This document shows, one piece after another, positions 35,002 through 44,988 of a DNA stretch of 64,000 nucleotides (positions are counted from its first letter, which is position 1; every line of letters begins with the position of its first letter). The stretch lies in assembly GCA_040221475.1 (NCBI GenBank), contig JAVKEJ010000058.1, positions 496,001 to 560,000 of the forward strand, in the 5' to 3' direction. Source of the DNA: WLXB01 sp040221475 (GTDB taxonomy: Bacteria; Pseudomonadota; Alphaproteobacteria; Rhodospirillales; Rhodospirillaceae). The position numbers and the translations under genes were made by a program. The notes under the pieces were generated by a model. It did no database searches. It saw only the letters and a list, made by a program, of their open reading frames with translations, and was not told the origin of the DNA.

Positions 35002-36300
35002 ATGACTCCTGGTGCGCGCCTTCAAGCAGCCATTGATGTGCTATCCGAGATGGATGCAGACCCCGCTTCAGGGGATGGCATCGTCAGTTCCTATTTCCGT
35101 AATCGCAGATACATTGGCTCAAAAGATCGCCGAGATATTTCCACACGGTTGTGGCGCACTGTGCGGCATCGCCGTCGGCTCGGATGGTATCTGAATGCCG
35201 ATAAGCCTGAGCCGCGCGCCTTGGTTCTCGCAGACAGCCTTCTAAATGATGATCATGATTTGGCGGCCCTGGACGCGCTTTGCAGCGGCGACACCTATAC
35301 GCCACCCGGTCTGACGGATCAGGAGCGTGCGGCTCTGAAAGGTGTTTTTAGCCGCCCCAAAGAAGGTATTCCGGCGCCGATTGCGACCGAATGTCCGGAT
35401 TGGCTGTGGCCCTATTTTACCGATTTGTTTGGCGATCAGGCAGAGGTTGAGTTGGCCGCGTTGACCGAAGAAGCCCCGGTGGACCTTCGCGTGAACACCC
35501 TGAAAGGCGACCGCGAAGCTGCCAAGGTCGCGTTGGAAAGCGAAGGCCTGAGCGTTGAACCGACAGAATGGTCGCCCATTGGATTACGCCTGTCCGGACG
35601 CACAACCTTGGGCAACAGCAAGGCGTTCAACGAAGGTCTTGTTGAAGTTCAGGATGAAGGCTCACAACTGGCCGCACTCCTGGTTGATGCCAAGCTGGAT
35701 CACGATGTTCTCGATCTTTGCGCGGGAGGCGGCGGCAAGACTCTCGCGCTGGCGGCTGCGATGGGCGGGCAGGGTCGTATTATTGCCACCGACAATGAAG
35801 CCCGGCGTCTCAACAAAGCCAAGCCCCGCCTCAAAAGAGCTGGGGTGTTTTCTGTCACTACCCGTGTGTTGGACCCGGAGAATACCAACTGGCTACATAA
35901 AAAACGAAAAAGCTTTGACCGCGTTTTGGTGGATGCGCCCTGTTCTGGCACTGGGGCCTGGAGACGTCAGCCTGATGCCCGCTGGGGACTGTTGCCGAAA
36001 GATTTAGATCGTCACATCAAAACCCAGGACTCGGTACTGACTCAGGGCGGACGGATGACCAAACCCGGTGGTCGTTTAATTTACGTTACCTGCTCGCTTC
36101 TGCGGCAGGAAAACGAGGATCGCGTTGAACACTTCCTGGAACGGCATGATCATTTTAAAGCGCTGTCTGTTGGTGATGTCTGGAAAGCTGTTCTGGGCAC
36201 GCGCTATCCTGGGCGCGGCAAGTATCTTCGCCTGTCACCGCGCAGGCATCAGACCGACGGCTTCTTTATTGCAGTGCTTCAGCGCAAGATTGAGGGTTAA
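35002..36300 (+). CDS. rsmB: RsmB/NOP-family rRNA (cytosine-C5) methyltransferase
   Basis: The 432-residue SAM enzyme has an N-terminal domain related to NusB/RsmB (about 1-130) and a C-terminal catalytic domain with motif I LDLCAGGGGKTLALA, motif IV VDAPCSGTG with the release cysteine, and motif VI VTCSLLRQEN with the catalytic cysteine. E. coli RsmB makes m5C967 in 16S rRNA. The exact target here is inferred from the architecture. It lies between guaB and guaA, 33 and 12 bases away. Confidence 0.88.
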   Translation: MTPGARLQAAIDVLSEMDADPASGDGIVSSYFRNRRYIGSKDRRDISTRLWRTVRHRRRLGWYLNADKPEPRALVLADSLLNDDHDLAALDALCSGDTYTPPGLTDQERAALKGVFSRPKEGIPAPIATECPDWLWPYFTDLFGDQAEVELAALTEEAPVDLRVNTLKGDREAAKVALESEGLSVEPTEWSPIGLRLSGRTTLGNSKAFNEGLVEVQDEGSQLAALLVDAKLDHDVLDLCAGGGGKTLALAAAMGGQGRIIATDNEARRLNKAKPRLKRAGVFSVTTRVLDPENTNWLHKKRKSFDRVLVDAPCSGTGAWRRQPDARWGLLPKDLDRHIKTQDSVLTQGGRMTKPGGRLIYVTCSLLRQENEDRVEHFLERHDHFKALSVGDVWKAVLGTRYPGRGKYLRLSPRRHQTDGFFIAVLQRKIEG

Positions 36301-36312
36301 TATAATTTTGTC

Positions 36313-37866
36313 ATGACAGATCGCATTCTCATCATCGATTTTGGGTCTCAAGTTACGCAGCTCATTGCGCGCAGGGTGCGGGAAAGTGGTGTGTACTCTG
36401 AGATTCATCCGTTTAACAAAGTGACGGAAGAGACGATCCGCGCTTACGACCCAAAAGGCGTCATTCTCTCGGGTGGGCCGGCCTCTGTGATCGGCGAAGA
36501 TACACCACGCGCGCCTCAAGGCTTGTTTGAAATGGGGCTGCCGATCCTGGGTATTTGTTATGGCCAAATGTGCATGGTGGCGCAGTTGGGTGGGCAAGTT
36601 GAGACGGCCGATCACCGCGAATTTGGCCGGGCGTTTGTTGAGGTTAAGGAATCTTGCGCTTTATTTGAGGGCGTATGGAAACCCGGTGACAGCGAACAGG
36701 TCTGGATGAGCCATGGGGATCGGGTGATTGCCATGCCAAGGGGTTTTAAAGTTGTGGGTACGTCCGAAGGCGCACCCTACGCGGCGATTGCGAACGAAGA
36801 ACGGCGTTTCTACGGCTTTATGTTCCACCCTGAAGTGGTGCACACGCCGCACGGTGCAAAGCTGATCGAGAACTTTACGCATAAGGTCTGTGGCGCTGCC
36901 GGAGATTGGACCATGGCGGCTTTTAAAGATCAGGCCATTTCTGCTGTGCGAGAACAAGTTGGCACAGGCCGTGTGATCTGTGGGCTCTCTGGGGGCGTGG
37001 ATTCCTCTGTCGTTGCGGCTCTTCTGCATGAGGCTATAGGCGATCAACTGACCTGTGTGCTGGTGGATCATGGCCTGATGCGCGCCGGTGAAACCGAGCA
37101 GGTGATTGAGGTGTTCCGCGACCGCTTCAACATCAATCTGGTGCTGAATAACGCGGAGGATCTGTTCCTCGGCAAGCTGGCTGGAAAAACCGACCCGGAA
37201 GAAAAACGCAAAATTATCGGCGCAACGTTTATCGATGTGTTTGAAGCTGAAGCGAAAAAAATTGGCGGCGCCGACTTCCTGGCGCAGGGCACATTATACC
37301 CGGATGTAATTGAAAGCGTGTCTTTTGCCGGGGGACCAAGCGTCACCATCAAATCTCATCACAATGTTGGCGGTTTGCCCGCGCGGATGAATATGGCGCT
37401 GGTCGAGCCTCTGCGCGAGTTATTTAAAGATGAAGTGCGCGACCTGGGGCGTGAGCTTGGCTTGCCGGATACCATGGTCGGGCGGCATCCGTTTCCTGGA
37501 CCCGGATTGGCCATCCGGATTCCCGGGCAAGAGATCACCAAAGACAAGCTGGATACGCTGCGCAAAGCAGATGCGATTTATCTGGAAGAGATCAGAAACG
37601 CCGGGTTGTACGATGCCATCTGGCAAGCCTTTGCGGTGCTGCTGCCTGTACGCACTGTGGGTGTGATGGGCGATAGCCGGTCGTATGATTATGCTCTGGC
37701 GTTGCGGGCTGTGACCTCAACAGACGGCATGACAGCGGACTTCTTCCACTTTGATATGGCGTTTCTGGGCCGGGTGGCGAACCGTATTATCAATGAGGTC
37801 AAAGGCGTTAATCGCGTGACTTATGACGTGACCTCAAAACCCCCTGGCACGATTGAGTGGGAATAG
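36313..37866 (+). CDS. guaA: GMP synthase (glutamine-hydrolysing)
   Basis: The 517-residue two-domain enzyme converts XMP to GMP. The class I glutaminase domain has the nucleophile in GICYGQMCM and the His/Glu pair in FHPEVVHT. The ATP-pyrophosphatase domain has the PP-loop LSGGVDSSVVA, and the C-terminal dimerisation part ends with KPPGTIEWE. No clear Shine-Dalgarno precedes the ATG, consistent with coupling to the upstream methyltransferase gene. The next gene begins just after, or overlapping, its stop. Confidence 0.97.
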   Translation: MTDRILIIDFGSQVTQLIARRVRESGVYSEIHPFNKVTEETIRAYDPKGVILSGGPASVIGEDTPRAPQGLFEMGLPILGICYGQMCMVAQLGGQVETADHREFGRAFVEVKESCALFEGVWKPGDSEQVWMSHGDRVIAMPRGFKVVGTSEGAPYAAIANEERRFYGFMFHPEVVHTPHGAKLIENFTHKVCGAAGDWTMAAFKDQAISAVREQVGTGRVICGLSGGVDSSVVAALLHEAIGDQLTCVLVDHGLMRAGETEQVIEVFRDRFNINLVLNNAEDLFLGKLAGKTDPEEKRKIIGATFIDVFEAEAKKIGGADFLAQGTLYPDVIESVSFAGGPSVTIKSHHNVGGLPARMNMALVEPLRELFKDEVRDLGRELGLPDTMVGRHPFPGPGLAIRIPGQEITKDKLDTLRKADAIYLEEIRNAGLYDAIWQAFAVLLPVRTVGVMGDSRSYDYALALRAVTSTDGMTADFFHFDMAFLGRVANRIINEVKGVNRVTYDVTSKPPGTIEWE

Positions 37867-37882
37867 ACCGGAGCCTGGCTTT

Positions 37883-39970
37883 GTGGAGACCCAGTTTAAA
37901 GAGGCCCGGTTTAAAGAAGCGCGGGCACTTCATCTTCGCGGGCAATTGGCTCAAGCGAAGGCGATCTATCAAGAGATTCTCAAGGTAAACCCTGATCACG
38001 CCGACTCTTTGCATTTGCTTGGGGTCATTGCTTCCCATGTCGGTAAGCACAAACTGGCCATCGACCTCATTGGTAAGGCAGCAAGCCTCGACCCTGAAAA
38101 TGTTAATTACCTGTTGGATTGGGGCAATGCGTTGCACGTTTACGGTCGGCTAGACCTCGCCGTCAAAAGCCATGAGCGGGCAATTGCGCTTCAACCAGAC
38201 TACGCGGAAGCTTACTCTAATCTTGGGGCTGTGCTGTATGAGCAGGGAGATTTAAAGGCGGCACTTGCTCGCTTGGAGCAAGCGATTGAGCTGAATCCCA
38301 AGCATGACGGCGCGCATTTCAATCGCGGTAACGTTTTAACCGGCCTCACCAGATTCTTAGAAGCGGTTGAAAGTTATGACCGCGCGATAGCCCTGAACCC
38401 AAAGTATGCCGAAGCCTATGCCAATCGGGGAGTCGCTCTGTACGATCTCAAAAAACTGGACGCTGCGCGCCGCTCCTATGACACAGCGCTTCAGCTCCAA
38501 CCCAATTATACCGACGTCTATATCAATCGCGGAAATGTGCACAGGGACTTAAAAGTCTTTGAGGCCGCGGCCGCTGACTATGCGCAAGCCTTGGACTTAG
38601 ATCCGGGTGCCGAATTTCTGTTCGGGTTGCTGTTGCATACGAAGTATCAGCTTTGTCAGTGGCAGGACTATGAAGCAGAAACCGCTTCTCTTGCCGCACA
38701 GATTAAAAGCGGTGCGTCGGCCTCACATCCTTTTCCGGTGCTGGCTCTGACGGATTCTCCGCACTTGCAACGCTTAGCCGCTGAGAAACTTGCACAGGTG
38801 AAGTACCCGCTGAGAGAGGACCTCGGGCCGCTGTTAAAGACGCCGGTGGGTGACAAAATACGCCTGGGTTATTTTTCCGCTGACTTTCGCGAGCATCCGG
38901 TTTCGTATCTGACGGCTGAGCTGTTTGAGAGTCACGATAAATCTAAGTTTGAGCTGATTGCTTTTTCTTTCGGACCCCGTGGCGATGACGACATGCGCCG
39001 CCGTGTCTCTGCAGCTTTTGATCACTTTATCGATGTCACGGACAGGCGCGACATAGAGATCGCGCAACTGGCGCGTGACCAGGGCATAGATATTGCTATG
39101 GATTTGAGCGGTCATACACAACACGGGCGGCCCGGCATTTTTTCCTACCGGGCGGCGCCGGTACAACTTAGTTATTTGGGGTATCTCGGCACCATGGGTG
39201 CTGACTATTTCGATTATCTGATCGCGGATAAAATCCTCATTCCCAGCGGGTCCGAGGCCGATTACACCGAAAAAATCGTTACCCTCCCGAGCTATCAGGT
39301 GAACGACTCACAGCGCCAGATCAGCGACAAAGTCTTCACGCGAGAGGAGCTTGGGCTGCCGTCAGAGGGCTTTGTCTTTTGCTGCTTCAACCTCAGTTAC
39401 AAAATCACGCCGCAGATTTTTGAAAGTTGGATGCGAATTCTAAACGCGGTTGAGGGCAGCGTGCTGTGGCTGCTAGACCACAATGCAACGGCAACACAAA
39501 ATCTCCTGAAGCTCGCCGAACAGAGCGGAATCAACCCTGGGCGCATCAGGTTTGGTAAGATGTTGCCGCGGGATCAATATCTTGCCCGTTTTCGCGCCGC
39601 TGATTTGTTTCTAGATACCTTGCCGTACAATGCCGGAACAATTGCCAGTGATGCTTTGTGGGCAGACCTACCGGTTTTGACGCAAATGGGCGAGTCCTTC
39701 GCCAGCAGAGTGGCCGCAAGTGTGTTGCATGCGATTCATATGCCGGAGCTTGTGACCCACACACAAGCGGCCTACGAAGCGAAGGCAATTGAGTTGGCCT
39801 CAAATGCGACAGCGCTCAGGGATATCAAACGCAAGATTCAGGACAACAGACTGACAACACCGTTGTTCAACTGCATGCAGTTCACACAGCATATCGAGGC
39901 GGCGTACACAGCGATGCATGCGCGGGTTCAGGCTGGTCTGCCGCCTGCTGATATTGAAATTCTGAGCTAG
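37883..39970 (+). CDS. TPR-containing O-GlcNAc-transferase (SPINDLY/OGT)-like protein
   Basis: The protein of about 695 residues has an N-terminal superhelix of roughly seven to eight TPRs (ALHLRGQLAQAKAIYQEILKVNPDHADSL is the first, cut here to its pattern W/L-G-A-P) up to about residue 290. A GT41 catalytic part follows: LGYFSADFREHP, DLSGHTQHGRPG with the conserved histidine, QLSYLGYLGTMGADYFDYLIAD and LPYNAGTIASDAL. Bacterial homologues glycosylate proteins, including flagellin or adhesins. I take GTG 37883, which has GGAG nine bases upstream; TTG 37853, overlapping guaA, is the alternative. The target protein is unknown. Confidence 0.88.
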   Translation: METQFKEARFKEARALHLRGQLAQAKAIYQEILKVNPDHADSLHLLGVIASHVGKHKLAIDLIGKAASLDPENVNYLLDWGNALHVYGRLDLAVKSHERAIALQPDYAEAYSNLGAVLYEQGDLKAALARLEQAIELNPKHDGAHFNRGNVLTGLTRFLEAVESYDRAIALNPKYAEAYANRGVALYDLKKLDAARRSYDTALQLQPNYTDVYINRGNVHRDLKVFEAAAADYAQALDLDPGAEFLFGLLLHTKYQLCQWQDYEAETASLAAQIKSGASASHPFPVLALTDSPHLQRLAAEKLAQVKYPLREDLGPLLKTPVGDKIRLGYFSADFREHPVSYLTAELFESHDKSKFELIAFSFGPRGDDDMRRRVSAAFDHFIDVTDRRDIEIAQLARDQGIDIAMDLSGHTQHGRPGIFSYRAAPVQLSYLGYLGTMGADYFDYLIADKILIPSGSEADYTEKIVTLPSYQVNDSQRQISDKVFTREELGLPSEGFVFCCFNLSYKITPQIFESWMRILNAVEGSVLWLLDHNATATQNLLKLAEQSGINPGRIRFGKMLPRDQYLARFRAADLFLDTLPYNAGTIASDALWADLPVLTQMGESFASRVAASVLHAIHMPELVTHTQAAYEAKAIELASNATALRDIKRKIQDNRLTTPLFNCMQFTQHIEAAYTAMHARVQAGLPPADIEILS

Positions 39971-39984
39971 GCTCGGAACGAGCC
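39970..39984 (+). terminator. Weak hairpin after the OGT-like gene
   Basis: The stem ggctcg / cgagcc with a 3-base loop begins at the last base of the stop codon. The T-rich tract (ctttcttttag) follows only about 17 bases later, so intrinsic termination is doubtful. Confidence 0.3.
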
Positions 39985-40127
39985 CATGCACGATACTGGC
40001 TTTCTTTTAGAATCAATGGGTTAAGTGATTTGAAACGAGTAAGCGTTGAAGGGGCCCCCGTAACCGCTTGAGGGGCTGCATAATTCTTTCAGTCCATAGC
40101 ACCATATGTAAGTGCGCGTCGGCTGTG

Positions 40128-40541
40128 CTAACGCGGTTTATGTGCCGTGCCTATGCCCGCGGTGATGAACAGCACCGTGGCCTCGCCGGACACATCCGCC
40201 GTGTGCCAAACGCCGGGCGGGTTGATGGCATACTCGCCTGGGCCAAGCGTGATGTGGCTGGTCGAGCCATCGGCTGTTTCTTGGATGAGGGTGATCGCCC
40301 CCCTGATGCACAGCACCACCTCGTCGCCGTGAGGGTGCATTTCCCACCCGGTCCAGGATTCTGTAAAGGTGAACAGATTGACCAACCGGCCTTCCGCACC
40401 ATCGTCAGCGTTGCGTTCGCCATAGGCGTTGTACCAGTCCATACCGCCAGTGAATGCGGGTTGAATTATGGCCTTCGCGCCGAGACCCAAATGAATGGGG
40501 TGGGTGTTGAGGTTGGTTGGCTTGGTGATGCTCATATTCAT
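40128..40541 (-). CDS. Single-domain cupin protein
   Basis: The 137-residue beta-barrel protein has cupin motif 1 around WEMHPHGDEVVLCIRG, with the His-His-Glu metal ligands (HPHGDE), and motif 2 around PGEYAINPPGVWHTAD with the final histidine. Such small cupins act as metal-dependent isomerases, dioxygenases or sensors; no substrate can be read. It lies alone between the OGT-like gene and the terminator of the TonB receptor gene. Confidence 0.85.
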   Translation of the reverse strand: MNMSITKPTNLNTHPIHLGLGAKAIIQPAFTGGMDWYNAYGERNADDGAEGRLVNLFTFTESWTGWEMHPHGDEVVLCIRGAITLIQETADGSTSHITLGPGEYAINPPGVWHTADVSGEATVLFITAGIGTAHKPR

Positions 40542-40596
40542 GGCGTTAATGCCTCTATGCTGGCCAGATCAAAGCCGACCTTAACGCATCCCACAT

Positions 40597-40626
40597 AAAA
40601 AAAGGGCGGCTCAATGCGAGCCGCCC
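40597..40626 (-). terminator. Rho-independent terminator of the TonB receptor gene
   Basis: On the reverse strand a perfect 9-bp stem (gggcggctc / gagccgccc, 40604-40612 and 40618-40626, loop of five) is followed by seven T residues. It lies 26 bases after the receptor stop. Confidence 0.88.
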
Positions 40627-40651
40627 GAAGTTTGTGGAGAGTTTGTTGGCC

Positions 40652-43291
40652 CTAGAACCGGAAGCTCGCGCCGATGTAGCCGGTCATGCCGTAGATTTCG
40701 CGGCGGGTGATGTAATCGGTGCGGCCCTGGTATTCACCCAACGCGGCATCGTTGATGTTCTGCACTTCCATGAAGACGCCGTAGTTATCGGTGATCTGGT
40801 AGTTGGCCTTAAAGTCCCACCGGCCATAGTTGAGATCGTAGATGTCGCCATCGGCAGAGCCGCCAACTTCGACGAGAATGTCATCTGCCCAATCGTAGGC
40901 GATCGAGGCTTCGAAGTCGCCGATTTGATAGAACATAAACAAGCTGTAGACGGTGTCGGCCTGGCGGGAGAACGGCACTTTGTCGGCGCGGCCGTCGATG
41001 TTCAGTTCTGAGTCCACCAAGGTTAGAGAGGCACCGCCGCCAAGGCCGCTGAGCGGGCCGGGCAGGAAGGACCACACATCCTGGTAGCTGAATTCAATGC
41101 CTTTGATCTCGCCGTCGTTGGCATTGATTGGCGTGGTGACGGTCAGCTGTGCATAATCCCGGCCTTGGAAAGTGGTGTTGGTGAGCACCTCCCGCTGGTC
41201 GATGATGAAGCCCGAGATGTCTTTGTAAAACGCCGCTGCCGAGAGGAGGCCGGTATCGCCCAGGTAATACTCAAACGAGAGATCAAAATTTGAGGATTCG
41301 AAGGCGTTGAGATCTGGATTGCCCTGCTGCACGGAGCCGGTGAAGGTGCCGTCGCCGTTATCTTCCCGGTCGGTTACGCGCCGGGGTGAGATGTCAGAAA
41401 ATTCCGGGCGGCCAATGGTGTTGGTCCAGGCGGCGCGAAGGACGATGGGCATGTCATCCGGGCGGTACTGCACGTGAATGTTGGGCAGGTAATCGGTGTA
41501 AGATCCATCGCGGTCGATGCCGACCACTGTTGTTTCATTGAGCAAGTCAAAGCCAGCGGCTTTGACATCGGTGTGTTCAATGCGCACGCCGCCGATGACC
41601 TTGAAGTCGCCGATGTCGACGTTGGCCATCAGATACCCTGACAATACATCTTCTTCGACCGTGAAGTCGCCGAGCGTTGAATCCACCAGGGTGTCCCCAG
41701 CGTTGAATTCAAAAATGTCCGGGTTGTTCAGATTGGCGCCGGTGAAGCTGCGCAGACCGTCGAGATCGAGCTTGGCACCTGCCCAGTAGTACTGGCCCTG
41801 GATGGTGCCTTCCACCGTATCGCCGGTGGTGATGCCCGGGGTGCCCACGTTGAACCCGACGGGGCCGTCGTCATAGCTGATGCCGTTGAGGTCTTGTTTG
41901 CGCTCGACCGAACGATACAGCACGCCGGTTTTGACAAAGCCGCTGTAGTCATCGGCCTGGAAGTCGTGCTGCACGCCGCCTTTGGCCTGGTAACCATCTT
42001 CATCGGTGTTGTTGTCCTGGAAGGATACGCCTTCGGACGGTATCAGATTCAGTTGGGACAGAACTTCAGCCTGATTGGGGCGGACTTCAAACAGTTCCGG
42101 CCCCATGTCGAAGGTGCCGCTAAAGATGCGGCCGGAGCGGAATGCCCAGCTGGTGTTGGGTTCGGTGGTGTTGTTGTCGATCAGATTGGCGTCATAGGTA
42201 AACTTGTATTGGTCGACCGTGTTTTCGCCCCCAATGGAATAGTTGGAGATGCGCTTGTCTTTTTCTTCGAAGCGCAGTTCGTTGCGAATGCGCTGGTTGT
42301 CGTAAATGCCAGCGTTGCTGCCGGTGAGGGTGTTGTTGTTTTCACGCTCGCCGAAATAGTTGCGGTTGCGGTAGCGGGTCTCGTCTTCGTCGAACTTTGA
42401 ATACACCGCGCGCAGATAGTACAGGCTTTCATCGTCTGGTTTAATTTCAACGGAGCCGTTGAAGCCGAGACGTTTGCGCTTTAGATCATAGTCGTTGAAC
42501 TTGTGGCTTTCGGGCAGGCCCCGGGGAATGCCGTCCACGTCGCGCCAGTCATCCACGTACAAGCCTTTGGTGTTGTAGTCGCGCCAGGAGTAGCTGACGC
42601 CCGCCATCACGCCGATGCTCTGGTTGGACCCGAAGGTGCCGCCAACGGTCAGGTCGGCTGCCCAGGGGTTGGTGGTGCTTTGCTCTTCATCGCCGATTTG
42701 GGCAGACCCAATAACAAAAAACGCGCGGTCGTAGTCAAAGGGGCTGGCAGACAGCACATTGATGTAACCGCCGATGGCGTTGGCTTCGAGGTCGGGCGTG
42801 ACGGCTTTGATGACTTCGACCCCGCCAAGCAGCTCGGAGCCGATAATATCCAGGGGTACCTGGCGTGAGTTTTCTTCCACCGAACCAATGGCCAGGCCAT
42901 TGATGGTGACCGAGTTCAGGTTGGGTGATGCGCCCCGGATAGAAACAAAACGGCCTTCGCCCTGATCGTTCGAGATGGAGATGCCGGGCAGACGGTCAAT
43001 CGCTTCGGTCAGGTTTTTATCGGGCAGTTTGCCCAGATCATCGGCGGAGACCGCATCGAGAATGGTGTCGGCCATGCGCTTGCGCTCGATGGCGCGCTGC
43101 TGTGAAAGCGCTGCGCCGCGCACGATGATTTCTTCAATGTCCAAGGTCGGCGTGTTTGACGTTTGGGCTTGGGCCGCTGTTGTGAGCGTTGCCATGCCCA
43201 GGGTCAGAGCCACAGCCGACGCCGACATCAGCAGACGGTCCGATAAGCTGGTGCGCGTGGATTCAGGGCGCGCGGATAAGGTGTTTTGCAT
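40652..43291 (-). CDS. TonB-dependent outer-membrane receptor, Xanthomonas/Caulobacter type
   Basis: The 879-residue protein has a signal peptide ending TAAQAQ and a TonB-box-like start (LDIEEIIVRG). The plug domain has KNLTEAIDRLPGISISNDQGEGRFVSIRG features and is followed by a large beta-barrel ending in aromatic F-R-F. The plug sequence fits the TonB-Xanth-Caul subfamily. It imports large or scarce solutes across the outer membrane with TonB energy. PhoD and PhoX phosphatases next door suggest phosphate-containing compounds as ligand, which is inference. It is followed by a clear terminator. Confidence 0.93.
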   Translation of the reverse strand: MQNTLSARPESTRTSLSDRLLMSASAVALTLGMATLTTAAQAQTSNTPTLDIEEIIVRGAALSQQRAIERKRMADTILDAVSADDLGKLPDKNLTEAIDRLPGISISNDQGEGRFVSIRGASPNLNSVTINGLAIGSVEENSRQVPLDIIGSELLGGVEVIKAVTPDLEANAIGGYINVLSASPFDYDRAFFVIGSAQIGDEEQSTTNPWAADLTVGGTFGSNQSIGVMAGVSYSWRDYNTKGLYVDDWRDVDGIPRGLPESHKFNDYDLKRKRLGFNGSVEIKPDDESLYYLRAVYSKFDEDETRYRNRNYFGERENNNTLTGSNAGIYDNQRIRNELRFEEKDKRISNYSIGGENTVDQYKFTYDANLIDNNTTEPNTSWAFRSGRIFSGTFDMGPELFEVRPNQAEVLSQLNLIPSEGVSFQDNNTDEDGYQAKGGVQHDFQADDYSGFVKTGVLYRSVERKQDLNGISYDDGPVGFNVGTPGITTGDTVEGTIQGQYYWAGAKLDLDGLRSFTGANLNNPDIFEFNAGDTLVDSTLGDFTVEEDVLSGYLMANVDIGDFKVIGGVRIEHTDVKAAGFDLLNETTVVGIDRDGSYTDYLPNIHVQYRPDDMPIVLRAAWTNTIGRPEFSDISPRRVTDREDNGDGTFTGSVQQGNPDLNAFESSNFDLSFEYYLGDTGLLSAAAFYKDISGFIIDQREVLTNTTFQGRDYAQLTVTTPINANDGEIKGIEFSYQDVWSFLPGPLSGLGGGASLTLVDSELNIDGRADKVPFSRQADTVYSLFMFYQIGDFEASIAYDWADDILVEVGGSADGDIYDLNYGRWDFKANYQITDNYGVFMEVQNINDAALGEYQGRTDYITRREIYGMTGYIGASFRF

Positions 43292-43539
43292 TTATATCTC
43301 CAGGAATGGAACCTCTCGCGGTTTGGTCTGTCGCAAGGCTTGGCCGTGGCCCTCCCCCGTGGAGGACCATCTCTCCGCGCGGAGAAATGCGCGATAACCT
43401 TGTGGAGAACAACGGTTTATCGGGGCTGTTTATGAAACTTCACAGGACTGAAAAAGAAGTGCAAAGCGTGTGACGTAAATGGTTCACGCGACTGTCATAA
43501 AGGATGGAATTGCGCTTTCTTCGCGGGTGATGTGCGGCC

Positions 43540-44988
43540 CTATTCTTCTGAGAGTGGAAAGTAATACGGCCCGCCGTTGCGATAGCTGTCCAGGCGCGCG
43601 CGCTCCAGTTGATCGATTTTACGCTCCCAGGACGTAATGCCATTTTTTAACTCTGAAGCTTTGAGGGTCACAGGTTGGCGTGGCACGCGGCCTTGGGTGT
43701 CGTGCACCCTATAGGTCAGGGTGGGGTCGTCGCGGCCGGTGTCAAAGTCCAGCAGTCCCACGTTGGCAGATTCAAACACCGGATTGCGCAAGCGGATTTC
43801 CGGGTGGCGCTCCAGCCAACTGTCAGTGGGGTTCTGGGCCAGGGGCGAACTGGTCAGGTCATAAAGATCGTAGCCGCCTTCGCCGGAGAACGGAATGCAA
43901 TTGGCCTCGGCCACATGGGTGTCGCCAGATAACAGCACCACGCCGCCGATCGCGGTGTCGCGGATGAAGGTGAACAGGTCATCGCGCTCGGTGAGAAAGG
44001 CCGACCAGGCATCGCCGGTCGGGCCTTTGGCTTTGGTCCAACCACTGCCGCTGACCAAGACTTTGAAGGGCGCGCGGGAAGCCCGGAGTTCGGCCTTCAG
44101 CCACTCTAACTGTTTACTCCCAAGCATGGTTTTGCTGGCGCTATCGGGGTCTGCATTGGGGTCGCGATAATAGCGGACGTCGAGCATGAAGAAGTCGATG
44201 CCGCCGTAGCTGTAGGAGAAGAACACGCCGGGGGTGTCGGGCAGGCCGTAAGAGGGGTTGGCCCAGTATTGCTTAAAGGCGTCCAGGCCGATGTCTTTGA
44301 CCGGATTGGTGCGGTCGTGATCGTTGAGGCCATAATCGTGGTCATCCCAGATCGCCAGATGAGGGATGTTGCGCAGCACGGGTTGCAGGCTCGGCACCAG
44401 GCGCTGGCGGCGATACTCTTCCTGAAAAATGTCCAGCGCGCGGGTGTCGGCATAGATGTTGTCACCGAGCCACAAAAAGAGGTCGGGGTTGGCCTGTGCC
44501 ACGATGTTCCAAATGGGCTGGGTGGCATCTTCCTGAATCCGTGCACAAGAGCCGAAACCAACGCGAAACGCCCCGCGCCATCCGTCTGCAGGCGCGGTCT
44601 GGAACTGGAAGGGCGGGAGGTCTTCCTGGTAATCATCGGGCTGACCTTCAATGATCAGGCGATAGTAATAGGGGGTGTTGGGTTTGAGACCGGTCACCAC
44701 AACGCGCACCGTGTGGTCGTCTTCCGGTTTGGCGGTGACGGCGGCGCTCAGCAGAGCGGAGTCCAGCAGGGGTGTGTCGCCGTATTCCACCTGAACCTTC
44801 AGAGGATCGCTGACCCGCGCCCAGACCATAATGGACGTGGGTGTGACCGTGCCGAGCATGGGGCCTTGCATGACCCGGCGTTTGCCGGTGTTGTTTTGGG
44901 CCCCGGCTTCTTTTGGACTGGACAAGGTGGATGCGGCCAAGGTCACGCCAGTGTATTTCAGGAAGGTCCGTTTACTGATGTGCGGCAT
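43540..44988 (-). CDS. phoD: PhoD-type alkaline phosphatase/phosphodiesterase
   Basis: The 482-residue protein has a Tat-like signal (SKRTFLKYTG...), with Lys-Arg instead of twin arginine. An N-terminal PhoD_N domain (MLGTVTPTSIMVWARVSD) is followed by the metallophosphatase core: GDNIYADT, WDDHDYGLNDHD and LSGDTHVAE, the calcium/iron ligands of PhoD. It releases phosphate from monoesters and diesters outside the cytoplasm. The stop lies 248 bases upstream of the co-directional TonB receptor start. It diverges from phoX. Confidence 0.92.
   Translation of the reverse strand: MPHISKRTFLKYTGVTLAASTLSSPKEAGAQNNTGKRRVMQGPMLGTVTPTSIMVWARVSDPLKVQVEYGDTPLLDSALLSAAVTAKPEDDHTVRVVVTGLKPNTPYYYRLIIEGQPDDYQEDLPPFQFQTAPADGWRGAFRVGFGSCARIQEDATQPIWNIVAQANPDLFLWLGDNIYADTRALDIFQEEYRRQRLVPSLQPVLRNIPHLAIWDDHDYGLNDHDRTNPVKDIGLDAFKQYWANPSYGLPDTPGVFFSYSYGGIDFFMLDVRYYRDPNADPDSASKTMLGSKQLEWLKAELRASRAPFKVLVSGSGWTKAKGPTGDAWSAFLTERDDLFTFIRDTAIGGVVLLSGDTHVAEANCIPFSGEGGYDLYDLTSSPLAQNPTDSWLERHPEIRLRNPVFESANVGLLDFDTGRDDPTLTYRVHDTQGRVPRQPVTLKASELKNGITSWERKIDQLERARLDSYRNGGPYYFPLSEE

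Noticed and set aside
34147..35025. 292-codon frame antisense to guaB
   Set aside because: It is a codon-bias shadow of a highly conserved gene, with no known domain.
43434..43443. Sequence aaacttcac shared by the receptor and phoX upstream regions as a common operator
   Set aside because: A 9-base match between two regions of about 200 bases is expected fairly often, and its orientation relative to the two genes differs.
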